The translations under genes were made by a program, and so were the position numbers. From Kocuria coralli (GTDB lineage: Bacteria > Actinomycetota > Actinomycetes > Actinomycetales > Micrococcaceae), in the NCBI RefSeq assembly GCF_008831305.1, contig NZ_ML708632.1, positions 1 to 34,531 on the forward strand: 34,531 bases of DNA. Direction: 5' to 3'. The notes under the pieces are model-generated. The model was not told the origin of the DNA and did no database searches. It worked only from the letters and a program-made list of their open reading frames with translations. Of this stretch, positions 1-9,263 are shown one piece after another; within the stretch, counting starts at the first letter, position 1, and every line of letters begins with the position of its first letter.

Positions 1-585
1 GATGGCCCGCCAGTGGGTGAGGATCACCCTGGCCTGGGCCCAAGTGATCTCACCGGCTTCCAAAGCGGCCAGGGTGCGGGGCAGATCGGTGGCGAAGATC
101 AACGCCTCAGCCACCGTGGCCCGTGCGGTACCGGCTGGCAGCATCAGAGCCACCGCGATTTCTGCGGCCACATCACCGGCCACCACATCCACCGACCCCT
201 GGGCCAGAGCCGCCGCTGTCCAGGGGCCGGCGGCAGCTAGGCGCTGGGGCAGGGTTTCGCCCCGGCGTGCTAACGCCGCCTCGTACAGGTCTGCGGTTAA
301 CCGCAACAGCCGGCCCCTGGCGGCGGCCTCCACCCGCGCGGCCGCCTGAATACCGGCCACCAGCTGCCGGGCGGTCTCCCCATCGAGGAACGACAGCTCC
401 AAAGGCTCCTGGGCTGAGGCGCTACAGGCGGCGCTGGGTGTGGGGGCGTCGGCGTCGTTGTTTCGCCCATCACCTTCGACACCGCCGAGGGAACCGGCGA
501 TGGGGCCCTGCCCCAGACCGGAAGGAACCCCGTTCCTCTCAGCGTCTTCGAAGGACCCGAACCCCTTCTGACCTGCCCCGTTCAT
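1..585 (-). CDS. DUF222 domain protein (HNH endonuclease family), 3' end beyond the window
   Basis: The complementary strand is open from the window edge up to an ATG at 585-583 (195 codons, no stop), preceded by a GGGAG-type ribosome-binding site; an in-frame TGA lies just upstream. The first 60 or so residues are low-complexity, rich in Gly, Asn, Asp and Pro. From about residue 62 the typical DUF222 start appears (LELSFLDGETARQL), followed by an Ala/Arg-rich helical stretch containing RGETLPQRL and a segment ending GEITWAQARVILTHW. DUF222 proteins are abundant in actinobacteria and usually carry a C-terminal HNH nuclease motif; that half is outside the window, so nuclease activity cannot be judged here. 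Their biological role is largely unknown. The gene diverges from the copper operon. Confidence 0.85.
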   Translation of the reverse strand, partial: MNGAGQKGFGSFEDAERNGVPSGLGQGPIAGSLGGVEGDGRNNDADAPTPSAACSASAQEPLELSFLDGETARQLVAGIQAAARVEAAARGRLLRLTADLYEAALARRGETLPQRLAAAGPWTAAALAQGSVDVVAGDVAAEIAVALMLPAGTARATVAEALIFATDLPRTLAALEAGEITWAQARVILTHWRAI

Positions 586-777
586 GCTCCCAGAATCCCA
601 CGAGGGTCAGACAACACAAGCCCGAAAACAACCCAGAACAGACCCCCGGAAACAATTCACAAAAGGAAATTTCTATCGCTCACAACCCCACCGAAGACGG
701 ACCTCCACCCTCGCGCGTCGCCACGTCGGAACCCGAAATAGAACGCCCGGAAAGTCCTGCACAAACCGCCCACCACG

Positions 778-806
778 TTGACCAATACCCCCTAGGGGTA
801 TAGTCT
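778..806 (+). promoter_or_regulatory. Copper-operon promoter with CsoR-like operator
   Basis: A -35 hexamer TTGACC (778-783) and a -10 candidate TAGTCT (801-806) are 17 bp apart. The spacer holds the near-perfect palindrome ATACCCCCTAGGGGTAT (785-801). An overlapping alternative -10, TATAGT at 799-804, has a 15-bp spacer. The ATACCCC/GGGGTAT form resembles operators of CsoR-type copper repressors, and copZ, a usual CsoR target, starts 35 bp downstream. No csoR gene lies in this window, so the repressor would be encoded elsewhere. From 586 to 777 I see no gene or other clear element. Confidence 0.75.
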
Positions 807-840
807 GACCGAAGTTGACCCCCATCGAAGGAGCGAACTC

Positions 841-1056
841 ATGAGCACCACGACCACCGAGTACCAGGTCACCGGAATGAGCTGCGGGCACTGCGAGTCC
901 GCAGTCCGGGAGGAAGTCTCGGCGATCCCCGGCGTGACCGGGATCGACGTCAGTGCAGCAACAGGCCGTCTGACCGTGACTGCCGAGCAGCCCATCGACG
1001 ACGCAGCTGTCATCGCGGCGGTCGACGAGGCCGGCTACGAAGCCGCCAGGAGCTGA
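841..1056 (+). CDS. copZ: Copper chaperone CopZ (single HMA domain)
   Basis: A 71-residue protein consisting of one heavy-metal-associated ferredoxin-like domain. The metal site is GMSCGHC (residues 12-18), with the two cysteines that bind Cu(I); the later fold signature runs through IPGVTGIDV to AGYEA. It would carry Cu(I) in the cytoplasm to the copA ATPase encoded two genes downstream. The start has a strong GAAGGAG ribosome-binding site 7 bases upstream. It is the first gene after the CsoR-like operator, and its stop is one base from the next start, so the three genes are very likely one copper-induced transcript. Confidence 0.93.
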   Translation: MSTTTTEYQVTGMSCGHCESAVREEVSAIPGVTGIDVSAATGRLTVTAEQPIDDAAVIAAVDEAGYEAARS

Positions 1057-1057
1057 G

Positions 1058-2041
1058 ATGAAAGCACCCGTGCGGCTCGGCCTGTACGGGCTGGTTCTGG
1101 TGATCGTGTTCGCCGTGGCAGGGTTCACGGCGAACGCGGTCGTCCCGGAGGAGACCGTGCGGAGCTGGGCAGAAGACACCGAGCAGAGCCCTCACCAGGC
1201 AGAAGGCCATGGCGAAGGTGACGACCCCGAGGTGGCCGGGGGTGGAGGGCACTCCACGGAGGAGGCTGCGCCGGGCCTCGGCATCGCGGAGGACGGCTAC
1301 CGGCTCACTACCGTGAACGCGCCTGCGGAGACCGGCTCGGAGGGCGAACTCTCCTTGACCGTGACCGGACCCGACGGGAATCCGGTGACGGACTTCCAGC
1401 GCGAACACGAGGAGGAGCTGCACCTGATCGCCGTCCGCGCTGACGGTCAGCACTTCCGCCACGTCCACCCCGAGATGAACGCCGACGGCACCTGGTCGGC
1501 CCCCTGGGAATGGGATGCAGCTGGTTCCTACCGGGTGTTCGCTGACTTCGTACCCGGCGAGACCGGCGATGGCGTCACCTTGTCGACCACGGTCCAGGTG
1601 GCCGGCGACTACACCCCTGCTCCGGCCGGAGGCACGGTGACCGAGGCATCCGTCGACGGGTTCGACGTCGACGTCACCGGCGACCTCGTCGCCGGCGAGG
1701 CGTCGGAACTGACCTTGAACATCACCCGTGACGGGCAGCCGGTGACCGGCCTGCAGCCGTACCTGGGCGCCTTCGGGCACCTCGTGGCACTGCGCGACGG
1801 CGACCTGGCCTACCTGCACGTCCACCCCCAGGGGAATGCCCCGCAGGGCGGCGAGACATCAGGGCCGGAGATCGTCTTCGAGGCCACCGCGCCCACTGAA
1901 GGCCGCTACCTGCTGTACCTGGACTTCCAGGTCGACGGGCAGGTCCACACCGCCCCGCTGGTGCTCGACACCACGACCGGAAGCGGGACCGCCGACGAGT
2001 CCGGCGCCGAACACGAGGAAGGAGCAGGCCATGACCACTGA
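1058..2041 (+). CDS. Membrane-anchored, His-rich extracytoplasmic protein of the copper operon
   Basis: 327 residues. An N-terminal hydrophobic segment (about 7-27) has no lipobox cysteine and looks like a signal anchor. A flexible His/Gly/Glu-rich linker (45-66) follows. Two beta-rich domains then repeat one layout: HLIAVR, then HVHP (135-138), ending [10 protein letters not shown]; and HLVALR, then HVHP (254-257), ending [10 protein letters not shown]. The tail is again His-rich ([10 protein letters not shown]). The duplicated HVHP motifs and His clusters suggest metal binding on the outer face of the membrane, for example capture or buffering of copper; that function is inferred. Similar proteins occur between copZ and a copper ATPase in other actinobacteria, but I know of no biochemically settled role. 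Start ATG has AGGAG upstream; the 3' end overlaps copA by 11 bases. Confidence 0.85.
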   Translation: MKAPVRLGLYGLVLVIVFAVAGFTANAVVPEETVRSWAEDTEQSPHQAEGHGEGDDPEVAGGGGHSTEEAAPGLGIAEDGYRLTTVNAPAETGSEGELSLTVTGPDGNPVTDFQREHEEELHLIAVRADGQHFRHVHPEMNADGTWSAPWEWDAAGSYRVFADFVPGETGDGVTLSTTVQVAGDYTPAPAGGTVTEASVDGFDVDVTGDLVAGEASELTLNITRDGQPVTGLQPYLGAFGHLVALRDGDLAYLHVHPQGNAPQGGETSGPEIVFEATAPTEGRYLLYLDFQVDGQVHTAPLVLDTTTGSGTADESGAEHEEGAGHDH

Positions 2042-4331
2042 GAACACCAGCACGCACCTGGCCGGCGTCGAGCTGCAGATCGGCGGCATGACCTGCGCGT
2101 CCTGCGCGAACCGGATCGAGAAGAAGCTCAACAAGCTCGACGGTGTCACCGCGAGCGTGAACTACGCGACCGAGAAGGCCAGCGTCACCGCCCCCGAGGA
2201 CTACGACCCGCAGTTGCTGATCGCCGAGATCGAGAAGACCGGCTACACCGCGGCCCTTCCGTCCCCTCCCCAGGAGTCCGGCGCGGAAGGCGACGACGAC
2301 GGCGAATCGCCCGAGGACCGGGAACTGCGATCTCTGCGGCAGCGACTCATCGGCTCGGCGGTCCTGGCCGTCCCGGTCATCGCCATGGCGATGATTCCGA
2401 CGCTGCAGTTCGACTATTGGGGCTTCGCGTCACTGGTCCTGGCCGCACCCGTGGTGGTGTGGGCCGGGTGGCCCTTCCACAAGGCGGCATGGATCAACCT
2501 GCGTCACGGCGCAGCCACCATGGACACCCTCATCTCCGTGGGCACCACCGCGGCGATGCTGTGGTCGATCGTCGCGCTGTTCTTCGGCACCGCGGGGCAG
2601 CCGGGTGTCGTCCATCCCTTCGAGCTGACCATCTCCCGCTCCGACGGCCTCGGTCACATCTACCTCGAGGTCGCGGCCGGGGTGATCACGTTCATCCTGA
2701 TGGGCCGTTACTTCGAGAAGCGCTCCAAGCGCCGCGCCGGGGCCGCTCTGCGCGCGCTCCTGGAACTCGGGGCGAAGGAGGTCTCGGTCCTCCGCGGCGG
2801 CAAGGAGGAGCGCGTTCCCATCGACCAGCTTTCGGTGGGCGATGAGTTCGTGGTCCGGCCGGGCGAGAAGATCGCCACCGACGGGATCATCGTCTCGGGC
2901 AACTCGGCCATCGACGCGTCCATGCTCACCGGGGAATCCGTGCCCGTCGAAGTCACCGAGGGCGACGAGGTCACCGGTGCCACCGTCAACGCCGGCGGCC
3001 GCCTGGTCGTGAAAGCGACTCGCATCGGCTCGGACACCCAGCTGGCGCAGATGGCGAAGATGGTCGAGGACGCCCAGTCCGGCAAGGCCGAGATCCAGCG
3101 CCTGGCCGATCGGGTCTCCGGGGTGTTCGTGCCGATCGCGATCGCCATCGCCGTGGCCACCCTGGGTGCGTGGATCGGCGCGGGCTTCCCGCTCTCGGCC
3201 GGCTTCACCGCCGCCGTCGCCGTGCTGATCATCGCCTGCCCCTGCGCTCTCGGCCTGGCGACGCCGACCGCGCTGCTGGTCGGCACCGGGCGCGGCGCGC
3301 AGATGGGCGTGCTCATCAAGGGCCCCGAGACGCTGGAATCCACCCGCAGGGTCGACACGATCGTGCTCGACAAGACCGGCACCGTCACCACCGGCAAGAT
3401 GACGCTCACCGACGTCATCCCCGCCGACGGGGTCGACAGGACCGAACTGCTGCGCCTGGCGGGCGGGCTGGAGGGCTACTCCGAGCACCCCATCGCCCAG
3501 GCCATCGCCGTCGGCGCCACCGCCGAGGCCGGTGAGCTTCCGGCCCCGGAGTCCTTCGAGAACATCGAGGGCAAGGGCGTGCAGGGCGTCGTCGACGGCC
3601 GCGCCGTCCTGGCCGGCCGGGAGACGCTGCTGGCGGACTGGGCGATCCACCTCGACCATGACCTCAAGTCCGCCAAGCAGGCCGCCGAGACCGAGGGCAA
3701 GACCGCGATCGCCGTCGGCTGGGACGGTCAGGCTCGGGGGGTGCTGGTCGTCTCCGACCAGATCAAGCCCACCAGTGCCCAGGCCATCACCCAGTTCAAG
3801 GAGCTCGGGCTGACTCCGGTGCTGCTGACCGGTGACAATCAGGCCGTGGCCGAGCAGGTCGCCGCCGAGGTCGGTATCGAGAAGGTCATCGCCGAGGTCA
3901 TGCCCAAGGACAAGGTCGACGTCGTCGCCCGGCTCCAGGGCGAGGGCAAGGTCGTGGCCATGGTCGGCGACGGCGTCAACGACGCTCCCGCCCTGGCCCA
4001 GGCCGATCTCGGCCTGGCGATGGGCACCGGCACCGACGTGGCCATCGAGGCCGCCGACATCACCCTGGTCCGTGGCGATCTGCGCGCCGCCGCGGATGCG
4101 ATCCGGCTGGCCCGGCGCACGCTGCGGACGATCAAGACGAACCTGTTCTGGGCCTTCGCCTACAACTCCGCCGCGATCCCGCTGGCCGCCTTCGGCCTGC
4201 TCAACCCGATGCTCGCGGGAGCGGCGATGGCGCTGTCGAGCGTGTTCGTCGTCTCGAACAGCCTCCGGCTGCGGACCTTCAAGGCCCGCGCGGACGACGC
4301 CGCAGCGGCCGCAACACCCTCACCGCGGTGA
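2031..4331 (+). CDS. copA: Copper-exporting P1B-1 ATPase CopA
   Basis: 766 residues. One N-terminal HMA domain (GMTCASC, 19-25) precedes the transport core. Visible motifs are TGES of the actuator domain (300-303), CPC in the membrane (403-405), the phosphorylated Asp in DKTGT (447-451), the His-Pro pair of the nucleotide domain (486-487) and GDGVND (646-651). The late membrane segments contain a Tyr-Asn pair and a MALSS motif, which with CPC mark Cu(I)-type P1B-1 pumps. It exports Cu(I) using ATP. The frame is open upstream to 1836, but ATG 2031 has an AAGGAG site, lies just before the HMA domain and overlaps the upstream gene by 11 bases, so it is the preferred start. It is the last gene of the copper operon. 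Confidence 0.95.
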   Translation: MTTENTSTHLAGVELQIGGMTCASCANRIEKKLNKLDGVTASVNYATEKASVTAPEDYDPQLLIAEIEKTGYTAALPSPPQESGAEGDDDGESPEDRELRSLRQRLIGSAVLAVPVIAMAMIPTLQFDYWGFASLVLAAPVVVWAGWPFHKAAWINLRHGAATMDTLISVGTTAAMLWSIVALFFGTAGQPGVVHPFELTISRSDGLGHIYLEVAAGVITFILMGRYFEKRSKRRAGAALRALLELGAKEVSVLRGGKEERVPIDQLSVGDEFVVRPGEKIATDGIIVSGNSAIDASMLTGESVPVEVTEGDEVTGATVNAGGRLVVKATRIGSDTQLAQMAKMVEDAQSGKAEIQRLADRVSGVFVPIAIAIAVATLGAWIGAGFPLSAGFTAAVAVLIIACPCALGLATPTALLVGTGRGAQMGVLIKGPETLESTRRVDTIVLDKTGTVTTGKMTLTDVIPADGVDRTELLRLAGGLEGYSEHPIAQAIAVGATAEAGELPAPESFENIEGKGVQGVVDGRAVLAGRETLLADWAIHLDHDLKSAKQAAETEGKTAIAVGWDGQARGVLVVSDQIKPTSAQAITQFKELGLTPVLLTGDNQAVAEQVAAEVGIEKVIAEVMPKDKVDVVARLQGEGKVVAMVGDGVNDAPALAQADLGLAMGTGTDVAIEAADITLVRGDLRAAADAIRLARRTLRTIKTNLFWAFAYNSAAIPLAAFGLLNPMLAGAAMALSSVFVVSNSLRLRTFKARADDAAAAATPSPR

Positions 4332-4345
4332 GTGGTAAGCGCGGT

Positions 4346-4399
4346 GAGTAGTGAGTTGGGCCGCTCATCAGCACTGACGAGCGGCCCAACTCACTACTC
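4346..4399 (+). terminator. Long perfect hairpin after copA
   Basis: Arms 4346-4366 and 4379-4399 are perfectly complementary over 21 bp with a 12-base loop. It begins 14 bases after the copA stop and ends 36 bases before the esterase start. There is no T-tract, as is common for actinobacterial terminators. A stem of this length and perfection could also be a dispersed repeat serving as a terminator. Confidence 0.75.
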
Positions 4400-4435
4400 G
4401 GCGGGTATTTCAGCGGCTGTTACAGTCACGGAAGC

Positions 4436-5893
4436 ATGAGCTCCGATGCGATCGCCCGCACCTCCGGCGGTCTGGTACGGGGGCTGGATCGAGGCGACTC
4501 GAGGGTCTTCTACGGCATCCCGTACGCCGCCCCGCCCTCCGGCGACCTCGCCTTCGAACTCCCGCGACCACCGGCGCCGTGGGCGGGAGTGCGGGATGCG
4601 ACGGCGCCCACCGCGACGGCCCAGCAGATGAACGTCAAGGGGAGCACGATCCCCGAACCGTCCGTTCCCGGGCTGGATATCCTCACCGTCAACGTGTTCA
4701 CGCCGCCCGGTATTGCACCCGAGGCGGGGTGGCCCGTGCTGGCCTACATCCACGGCGGCGCGTACACCTCGGGCTCCCCCGTGAGCCCCTGGTACGACGG
4801 CGCCGCGTTCAACCGAGACGGCGTCATCGTCGTGACCATCGGATACCGCCTGGGGGTCCCCGGCTTCGGGGAGTTCACCGACGCGCCGTCGAACCGGGCC
4901 GTCCACGACTGGCTGGCCGCTCTGGCCTGGATCCGTGGCAACATCGCGGCGTTCGGCGGCGACCCAGGTCGCCTCACGCTGGCCGGCCAGTCCGCCGGTG
5001 CCGGTGCGGTCCTCACTCTGCTCGGCGTCGAGGGGATCGAGGCGTTCGTCCACCGCGCGATCGCGGTCTCCCCGATCCTGGCCATGACCACCCCGGACCG
5101 GGCCCGCGGGACCACGGCCGAGGCCGCCGAGCTCCTGGCCGCGGAACCGTGCGCGAAGTCCTTCGCCACGCTCCCCAGGCTCGGTATGGACCAGGTGCCG
5201 TCGCGGCTGCGCAACACCTTCGGCGCAGCGGCAAGAGCCTCCACCCCTGAGACCGATCCCGTGACCCTCCTTCGCAAGACCTCCCGCTCCCTGGAGTTCG
5301 CACCGGTGCTCGACGGCGATCTCCTCACCCGCCCCATCGCCGAGGGCGCGAGGAGGTCGCGGGTTCCGCTGCTCATCGGCGCCACGGCCCACGAGATGAA
5401 CACAGACATCCCGCCCTTCTTCGGCGCCTGCGACCACACCTCGCTCACGCGCCTGGGCCTGCCCGACGAGGAGGCCCGTCAATACCTCAGCCTCCGCGGC
5501 GGCGATCCGGAGGGCTGGCGGCAGCTGCTCAGCGATCTCATGTTCCGGGCGGTCGTCCCGGCCGTAGCCGAGGGACGGGAGAGCACCTGGGCCTGCGACT
5601 TCGGCTATCCCGCCCGCGGAGAGCTCAACCCGGGCTACGCCTTCCACTGCACGGACCTGCCCTTCGTCTGGGACTGCCTCGGGGCCGAAGGCGTCTCGCG
5701 AGCGCTCGGAGCCGCACCGCCGCAGGACCTGGCCGACGAGGTCCACGGCGCCTGGGTCTCGTTCATCGCCGGTGGTGGACCCGGCTGGCCCCCTTACGCG
5801 GAGATGCGCAGCGTGCGCCGCTTCGGCCACCCGGAGTCGACGACGGTCCCGGACGGCTACGCGGCGGAGAGCCGCCTGGCCGGCCTGCTGTAG
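4436..5893 (+). CDS. Type-B carboxylesterase / lipase family protein
   Basis: 485 residues with the cholinesterase/carboxylesterase layout. Near the N-terminus is the family block FYGIPYAAPPSGDLAF; the oxyanion hole is HGG (106-108); the nucleophile is Ser186 in GQSAGAG; the likely acid is Glu320 and the catalytic His is His404 (FHCTDLPFVWD). It has no signal peptide, so it should be cytoplasmic and hydrolyse carboxylic esters; the natural substrate cannot be read from sequence. PnbA-like esterases are the nearest family I recognise. Start ATG has a modest GGAAG site. It stands alone between the copper-operon hairpin and the convergent otnC gene, with 22 bases between the two stops. Confidence 0.9.
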   Translation: MSSDAIARTSGGLVRGLDRGDSRVFYGIPYAAPPSGDLAFELPRPPAPWAGVRDATAPTATAQQMNVKGSTIPEPSVPGLDILTVNVFTPPGIAPEAGWPVLAYIHGGAYTSGSPVSPWYDGAAFNRDGVIVVTIGYRLGVPGFGEFTDAPSNRAVHDWLAALAWIRGNIAAFGGDPGRLTLAGQSAGAGAVLTLLGVEGIEAFVHRAIAVSPILAMTTPDRARGTTAEAAELLAAEPCAKSFATLPRLGMDQVPSRLRNTFGAAARASTPETDPVTLLRKTSRSLEFAPVLDGDLLTRPIAEGARRSRVPLLIGATAHEMNTDIPPFFGACDHTSLTRLGLPDEEARQYLSLRGGDPEGWRQLLSDLMFRAVVPAVAEGRESTWACDFGYPARGELNPGYAFHCTDLPFVWDCLGAEGVSRALGAAPPQDLADEVHGAWVSFIAGGGPGWPPYAEMRSVRRFGHPESTTVPDGYAAESRLAGLL

Positions 5894-5915
5894 CGCAGAG
5901 ACGTTCCTGGAGGTT

Positions 5916-6557
5916 CTACCAGGGGGTCCCGTACCGTTGGGTCAGTACTGCGACGTCGTCCTCGGTCAGCCAGCGCGCGGGTGCGTCGAAGAGCTGGACG
6001 TACAAACGGCAGGCCTCCTCGACCTCGACGGCGCGATCCAGGGCCTGGGCCAGGTCGCGTCCTGAGACGATCAGCCCGTGATTGGCCAGCAGAGCCCCGT
6101 GGAAGAGCCCCTCCACGCTGGCCAGCTCCTCACCGAGTTCCTTCGAGCCCGGGGGTGCATAGGCCACCGACGGCACCCTGCCCACCCGCATCACCAGATA
6201 TGGCGTGACGGGAGGAAGGGCCGAACGTTCGGAAGCGGGCCGCAGGCACGACGCGGCCATGGCCTGGGCCGAGTGCAGGTGGATCACCGCCCGCGCCTCG
6301 GGATCTTTCGCATACATCGCCTCGTGCAAGGGGTATTCCTTCGAGGCCCGGGGGCCTGAGAGCTGCACCCCCTCCGCCGACATGACGGCCAGCTGCTCGG
6401 GGTCCAGCGCACTCAGCGAGACCCCGGTAGGAGACATGTATGTCACCCCCTCGGCGCGTACTGAGAGGTTTCCGGACGCTCCGGGGCTCAGCCCCAGTTC
6501 CACTACGCGGCGTCCGACTCTGGCCGCGTCCACCGTGGCCTCCGGTATCGTGCTCAT
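5916..6557 (-). CDS. otnC: Class II aldolase family protein, probable 3-oxo-tetronate 4-phosphate decarboxylase
   Basis: 213 residues with the class II aldolase/adducin fold. The phosphate-binding GASGNLSVR motif is at 26-34, a catalytic Glu (Glu74) precedes the HEAMY block, and the zinc ligands are His93 and His95 (HLHS) and His160 (NHG). Position directly after otnK and the length fit OtnC, which decarboxylates 3-oxo-tetronate 4-phosphate to dihydroxyacetone phosphate. The start at 6557 is fixed by an ATGA overlap with the otnK stop (6554-6557); the frame stays open further upstream, but that would run deep into otnK. A fuculose- or ribulose-phosphate aldolase activity cannot be excluded by motifs alone; the kinase context makes OtnC the best call. 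Confidence 0.85.
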   Translation of the reverse strand: MSTIPEATVDAARVGRRVVELGLSPGASGNLSVRAEGVTYMSPTGVSLSALDPEQLAVMSAEGVQLSGPRASKEYPLHEAMYAKDPEARAVIHLHSAQAMAASCLRPASERSALPPVTPYLVMRVGRVPSVAYAPPGSKELGEELASVEGLFHGALLANHGLIVSGRDLAQALDRAVEVEEACRLYVQLFDAPARWLTEDDVAVLTQRYGTPW

Positions 6558-7864
6558 GCCTTCATATCCCATGCTCGGGTCAGTAAGTCCTCTCCGCCGA
6601 AGTTCCCGGACTTCAGCACCAGGGGCAACGGCGGGGTCTGCTCGGCGGAGTCGCCTTCCCCTCCGGTAGCCCCGCGTTCGGCAAGTGCCCAAGCGACACC
6701 GGGGTCCAGGGTCCTTCCCATCCGCAGCGACCGGATTCCCAGTGCTTCGATGACCGCACCGCTGGTCTCCCCGCCTGCTACCACCAGCCCCTGCACCGAT
6801 TCCTCCTGGCTGAGCGCCCTGGCCACCCGGGCGAGGCACTCTTCGATGAGCGGGGCATCCTCCAGGCTGCCGAGGTCCTCGGGCGATGCCGTCGCATAGA
6901 CGGTCACGGCGTCGGCGGGATCACCGGCGAGGATCTCCTCGGCCAAGGCCTCCGAGTAGCCGGCCACGTCCTCTCTGAGCCGGTTCAGGTCGAGCTGTAT
7001 CCCACGGCCCCGTTCGAGGGCGTGCCGGACCTGCGCCTGGGTGGTCTTCGAGGCGCTGCCGGCCAGGGTGATGCGCCGGCCGCGGGCGGGGCCGACGGAG
7101 ATCGCCCCGCTGGCACGGGGCCCCGCGAGCCCCTGGGCCAGGCCTGAGCCCCCGGTCAGCAGGGTGAGCCCGTTGGCGGCCCGGGCGACTGTTCTCAGGT
7201 GCTCATCGGTTACGGCATCCACCACCACGTACCGCGCGCCGTCGGCCTCGGCTCGGCGAAGCCCGTCCCGGACCGCTTCCGTCCCCTCCATCACGGTGGT
7301 GAGGGGCAGCAGGGCGATCCTCGACCCCTCCCGCAGTTGCGGCTGCAGCAGCCGGATGAGATTCGAGTCCCGCATCGGGGTCAGGGGGTGATCCCGAAGG
7401 GAGCTCTCCTGGAGCGGCTTCTCGTGGACGAACAGGTTGCCCTGGTAGACGGTCCGCCCAGTCGCGGGGAAGGACGGGACCACCACGGTCATCGAGGTGC
7501 CCAGTTCATCCATCAGGGCCTCTGCCACCGGGCCGATATTGCCCTGCGGCGTCGAGTCGAACGTCGAGCAGTACTTGAAGTAGAACCGTCCGCAACCCTG
7601 CTGCCGCAGCCAGCGAACCGCGGCCAGCGAACGGCCGACGGCGTCTCCGGGCGGTGCGGTGCGGGTCTTCAGCGCGACGACGATCGCGTCGGCTTGCAGG
7701 CTCGGTCCGTCGGGGCCGGCTCCACGGGTTGCGCCACCGGCCTCTGCCAGGAGCGTTCCCTCCTCGGGGACGACGACCGTTTCGTAGCCGGCGTCGGTGA
7801 GCATGATCGCCAGGTCGGTCGCACCGGTCAGGTCATCGGCGATAGCGCCGAGCGGCATAGACAT
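6554..7864 (-). CDS. otnK: Four-carbon acid sugar kinase (DUF1537), probable 3-oxo-tetronate kinase
   Basis: 436 residues. The N-terminal domain opens with IADDLTGATD (about 8-17) and contains FYFKYCSTFDSTPQGNIG, both typical of the family. The C-terminal nucleotide-binding domain has GGETSGAVIEALG and ends near the family's usual LKSGNFGG motif. OtnK phosphorylates 3-oxo-tetronates (oxidised threonate or erythronate) at O4 with ATP, feeding OtnC. A GGAGG site lies 11 bases before the ATG; a second ATG two codons later is possible. It is 16 bases after the permease and overlaps otnC by four bases, so it is inside a co-transcribed minus-strand operon. The exact sugar acid cannot be told from sequence. 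Confidence 0.9.
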   Translation of the reverse strand: MSMPLGAIADDLTGATDLAIMLTDAGYETVVVPEEGTLLAEAGGATRGAGPDGPSLQADAIVVALKTRTAPPGDAVGRSLAAVRWLRQQGCGRFYFKYCSTFDSTPQGNIGPVAEALMDELGTSMTVVVPSFPATGRTVYQGNLFVHEKPLQESSLRDHPLTPMRDSNLIRLLQPQLREGSRIALLPLTTVMEGTEAVRDGLRRAEADGARYVVVDAVTDEHLRTVARAANGLTLLTGGSGLAQGLAGPRASGAISVGPARGRRITLAGSASKTTQAQVRHALERGRGIQLDLNRLREDVAGYSEALAEEILAGDPADAVTVYATASPEDLGSLEDAPLIEECLARVARALSQEESVQGLVVAGGETSGAVIEALGIRSLRMGRTLDPGVAWALAERGATGGEGDSAEQTPPLPLVLKSGNFGGEDLLTRAWDMKA

Positions 7865-7880
7865 TGCTTCTCAGGCCTCC

Positions 7881-9263
7881 TCAGACGATTCCGGCCAGGA
7901 CCATCAGGTTCAGCACGACGAAACCGACGACGCCGGAAATCGCCGAGGCGACGCCGATCGAACGGATGCCCTGGCCCACTGTCATGTTCGACAGGGTGGT
8001 GGTCACCCAGAAGCCGGAGCTGTTGGCGTGCTTCATGATCTGCGCACCGCACGCGCAGGCCAGGTAGACCACGATCGGTGCGAGATCCAAGGAGCCGATC
8101 AGCGGTTCCATGATGGCCGCTGCGGTCATCACCCCCAGGATGTTCGAGCCCGTGATGGTGCACACGGCCGCGGCCACCAGGAAGGGGATGAAGATCGGCG
8201 AGATGCCCACCGTCTGGATCCCTTCGGCGACGTTCTCGGCCACTCCGGTCTCACGGATGATCAACGCCAGCGCACCGCCCACGCCGGTAAGGGCCAGCGG
8301 CATCGCCGCGATGCGGAGCCCGCCCTCGAACATGTCGTTGATGACCTCCTTGTCCTTCCACCGGGCGCCGAACAGGGGCAGGACGGTCAGGCAGCCCAGG
8401 AACAGCGCCACGGCGGGGGCACCGACGAAGGAGATGATCTCGTAGGGCAGCGACCCTTCCGGGAGGACCGGAGCGACGAAGGCGGCGATCGTGATCAGCA
8501 GGATGGGAGCGAGCACCGGCGTCAGCGCCGCAGCCAGGGACATCTTCTGGAGGTCGATCTTGGTCGCGGTTCCGCCCCCGCCATGGCCCGCCCCGGAGCC
8601 CTCGCCTGCATCGCCCTCGGTGACCTCGGCGACGAACTCGGCCTTGGGATCGACATGGGTCTTGATCGTGGTCAGGTACAGCGTCGCAGCGATGATCCCC
8701 GGGATGCCGACGGCCAGGCCGTACAGGATGGCTTCACCGGTGCTGACGCCCAGGAGGGAGGCAGAAGCCAGGGGGCCGGGCCCGGGAGGAATCACCGAGG
8801 TCATCACGTAGGCCCCGATATAGAGGATGGGCCCGAGCTTCATCATGCTGATGCCGGTCCTGGCCGCCACCATGGAGACCACGGGAATCAGCATGATGAC
8901 CGCGGAGTCGGCGATCAGCGGGATGCCGATCAAGGAGGAGGCCAGGGCGATGGCCCAGGGGACCCGCTTCTCGGAGAACAGGTTCAGGGCTGAGTCGGTG
9001 ATCTTCAGCGCGGCTCCGCTGAGCTCGAGCAGTTTGCCGAGCACGCAGCCGAAGATCACCAGAAGGCCCACGCTGGCCATGGTGTTGCCGAAGCCCTCGT
9101 TGATCATCTCGATGGTGGCGCCTCCGCCCATCCCCAGGGCCAGGCCGAGGGCGACGACGACGATGAAGAGCGTGGCGACCGGATGGACCTTGAACTTGGC
9201 GATGAGCAGGACCAGCGCGATCACGGCAGCGAGAAACGCCGAGAGGACATACACGTCGGACAT
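7881..9263 (-). CDS. GntP-family sugar-acid:proton symporter
   Basis: 460 residues, almost entirely hydrophobic helices, the usual GntP size. Family-like stretches include GLLVIFGCVLGKLLELSG, the VPWAIALASSLIGIPLIADS region, a PPGPGPLA turn and TGSNILGVMTAAA. GntP-family permeases import gluconate and related acids with protons; with otnK and otnC downstream, a tetronate (threonate or erythronate) is the likely cargo, by inference. The loop around residues 215-235 is rich in acidic residues and Gly. Start ATG has AAGGAA upstream. It is the second gene of the minus-strand operon, 86 bases after the oxidoreductase; I see no separate promoter or hairpin in that gap. Confidence 0.9.
   Translation of the reverse strand: MSDVYVLSAFLAAVIALVLLIAKFKVHPVATLFIVVVALGLALGMGGGATIEMINEGFGNTMASVGLLVIFGCVLGKLLELSGAALKITDSALNLFSEKRVPWAIALASSLIGIPLIADSAVIMLIPVVSMVAARTGISMMKLGPILYIGAYVMTSVIPPGPGPLASASLLGVSTGEAILYGLAVGIPGIIAATLYLTTIKTHVDPKAEFVAEVTEGDAGEGSGAGHGGGGTATKIDLQKMSLAAALTPVLAPILLITIAAFVAPVLPEGSLPYEIISFVGAPAVALFLGCLTVLPLFGARWKDKEVINDMFEGGLRIAAMPLALTGVGGALALIIRETGVAENVAEGIQTVGISPIFIPFLVAAAVCTITGSNILGVMTAAAIMEPLIGSLDLAPIVVYLACACGAQIMKHANSSGFWVTTTLSNMTVGQGIRSIGVASAISGVVGFVVLNLMVLAGIV

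Noticed and set aside
1-803. Plus-strand frames near the left edge (75 to 226 residues)
   Set aside because: They lie opposite or beside the DUF222 gene, whose minus-strand frame shows the family pattern; the plus-strand translations do not.
1836-2030. N-terminal extension of CopA
   Set aside because: The added 65 residues lie within the upstream coding gene in another frame; ATG 2031 has a good ribosome-binding site and a normal start.
4394-5830. 478-residue minus-strand frame over the esterase
   Set aside because: No motifs, and it lies opposite a complete type-B carboxylesterase with its triad.
5893-5930. CCTGG/CCAGG hairpin between the convergent esterase and otnC stops
   Set aside because: Only a 5-bp stem that reaches into otnC codons; too weak to call a terminator.
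7797-8993. 398-residue plus-strand frame over the GntP permease
   Set aside because: His/Asp/Gly-rich composition is the antisense image of hydrophobic helices; the permease is the real gene.
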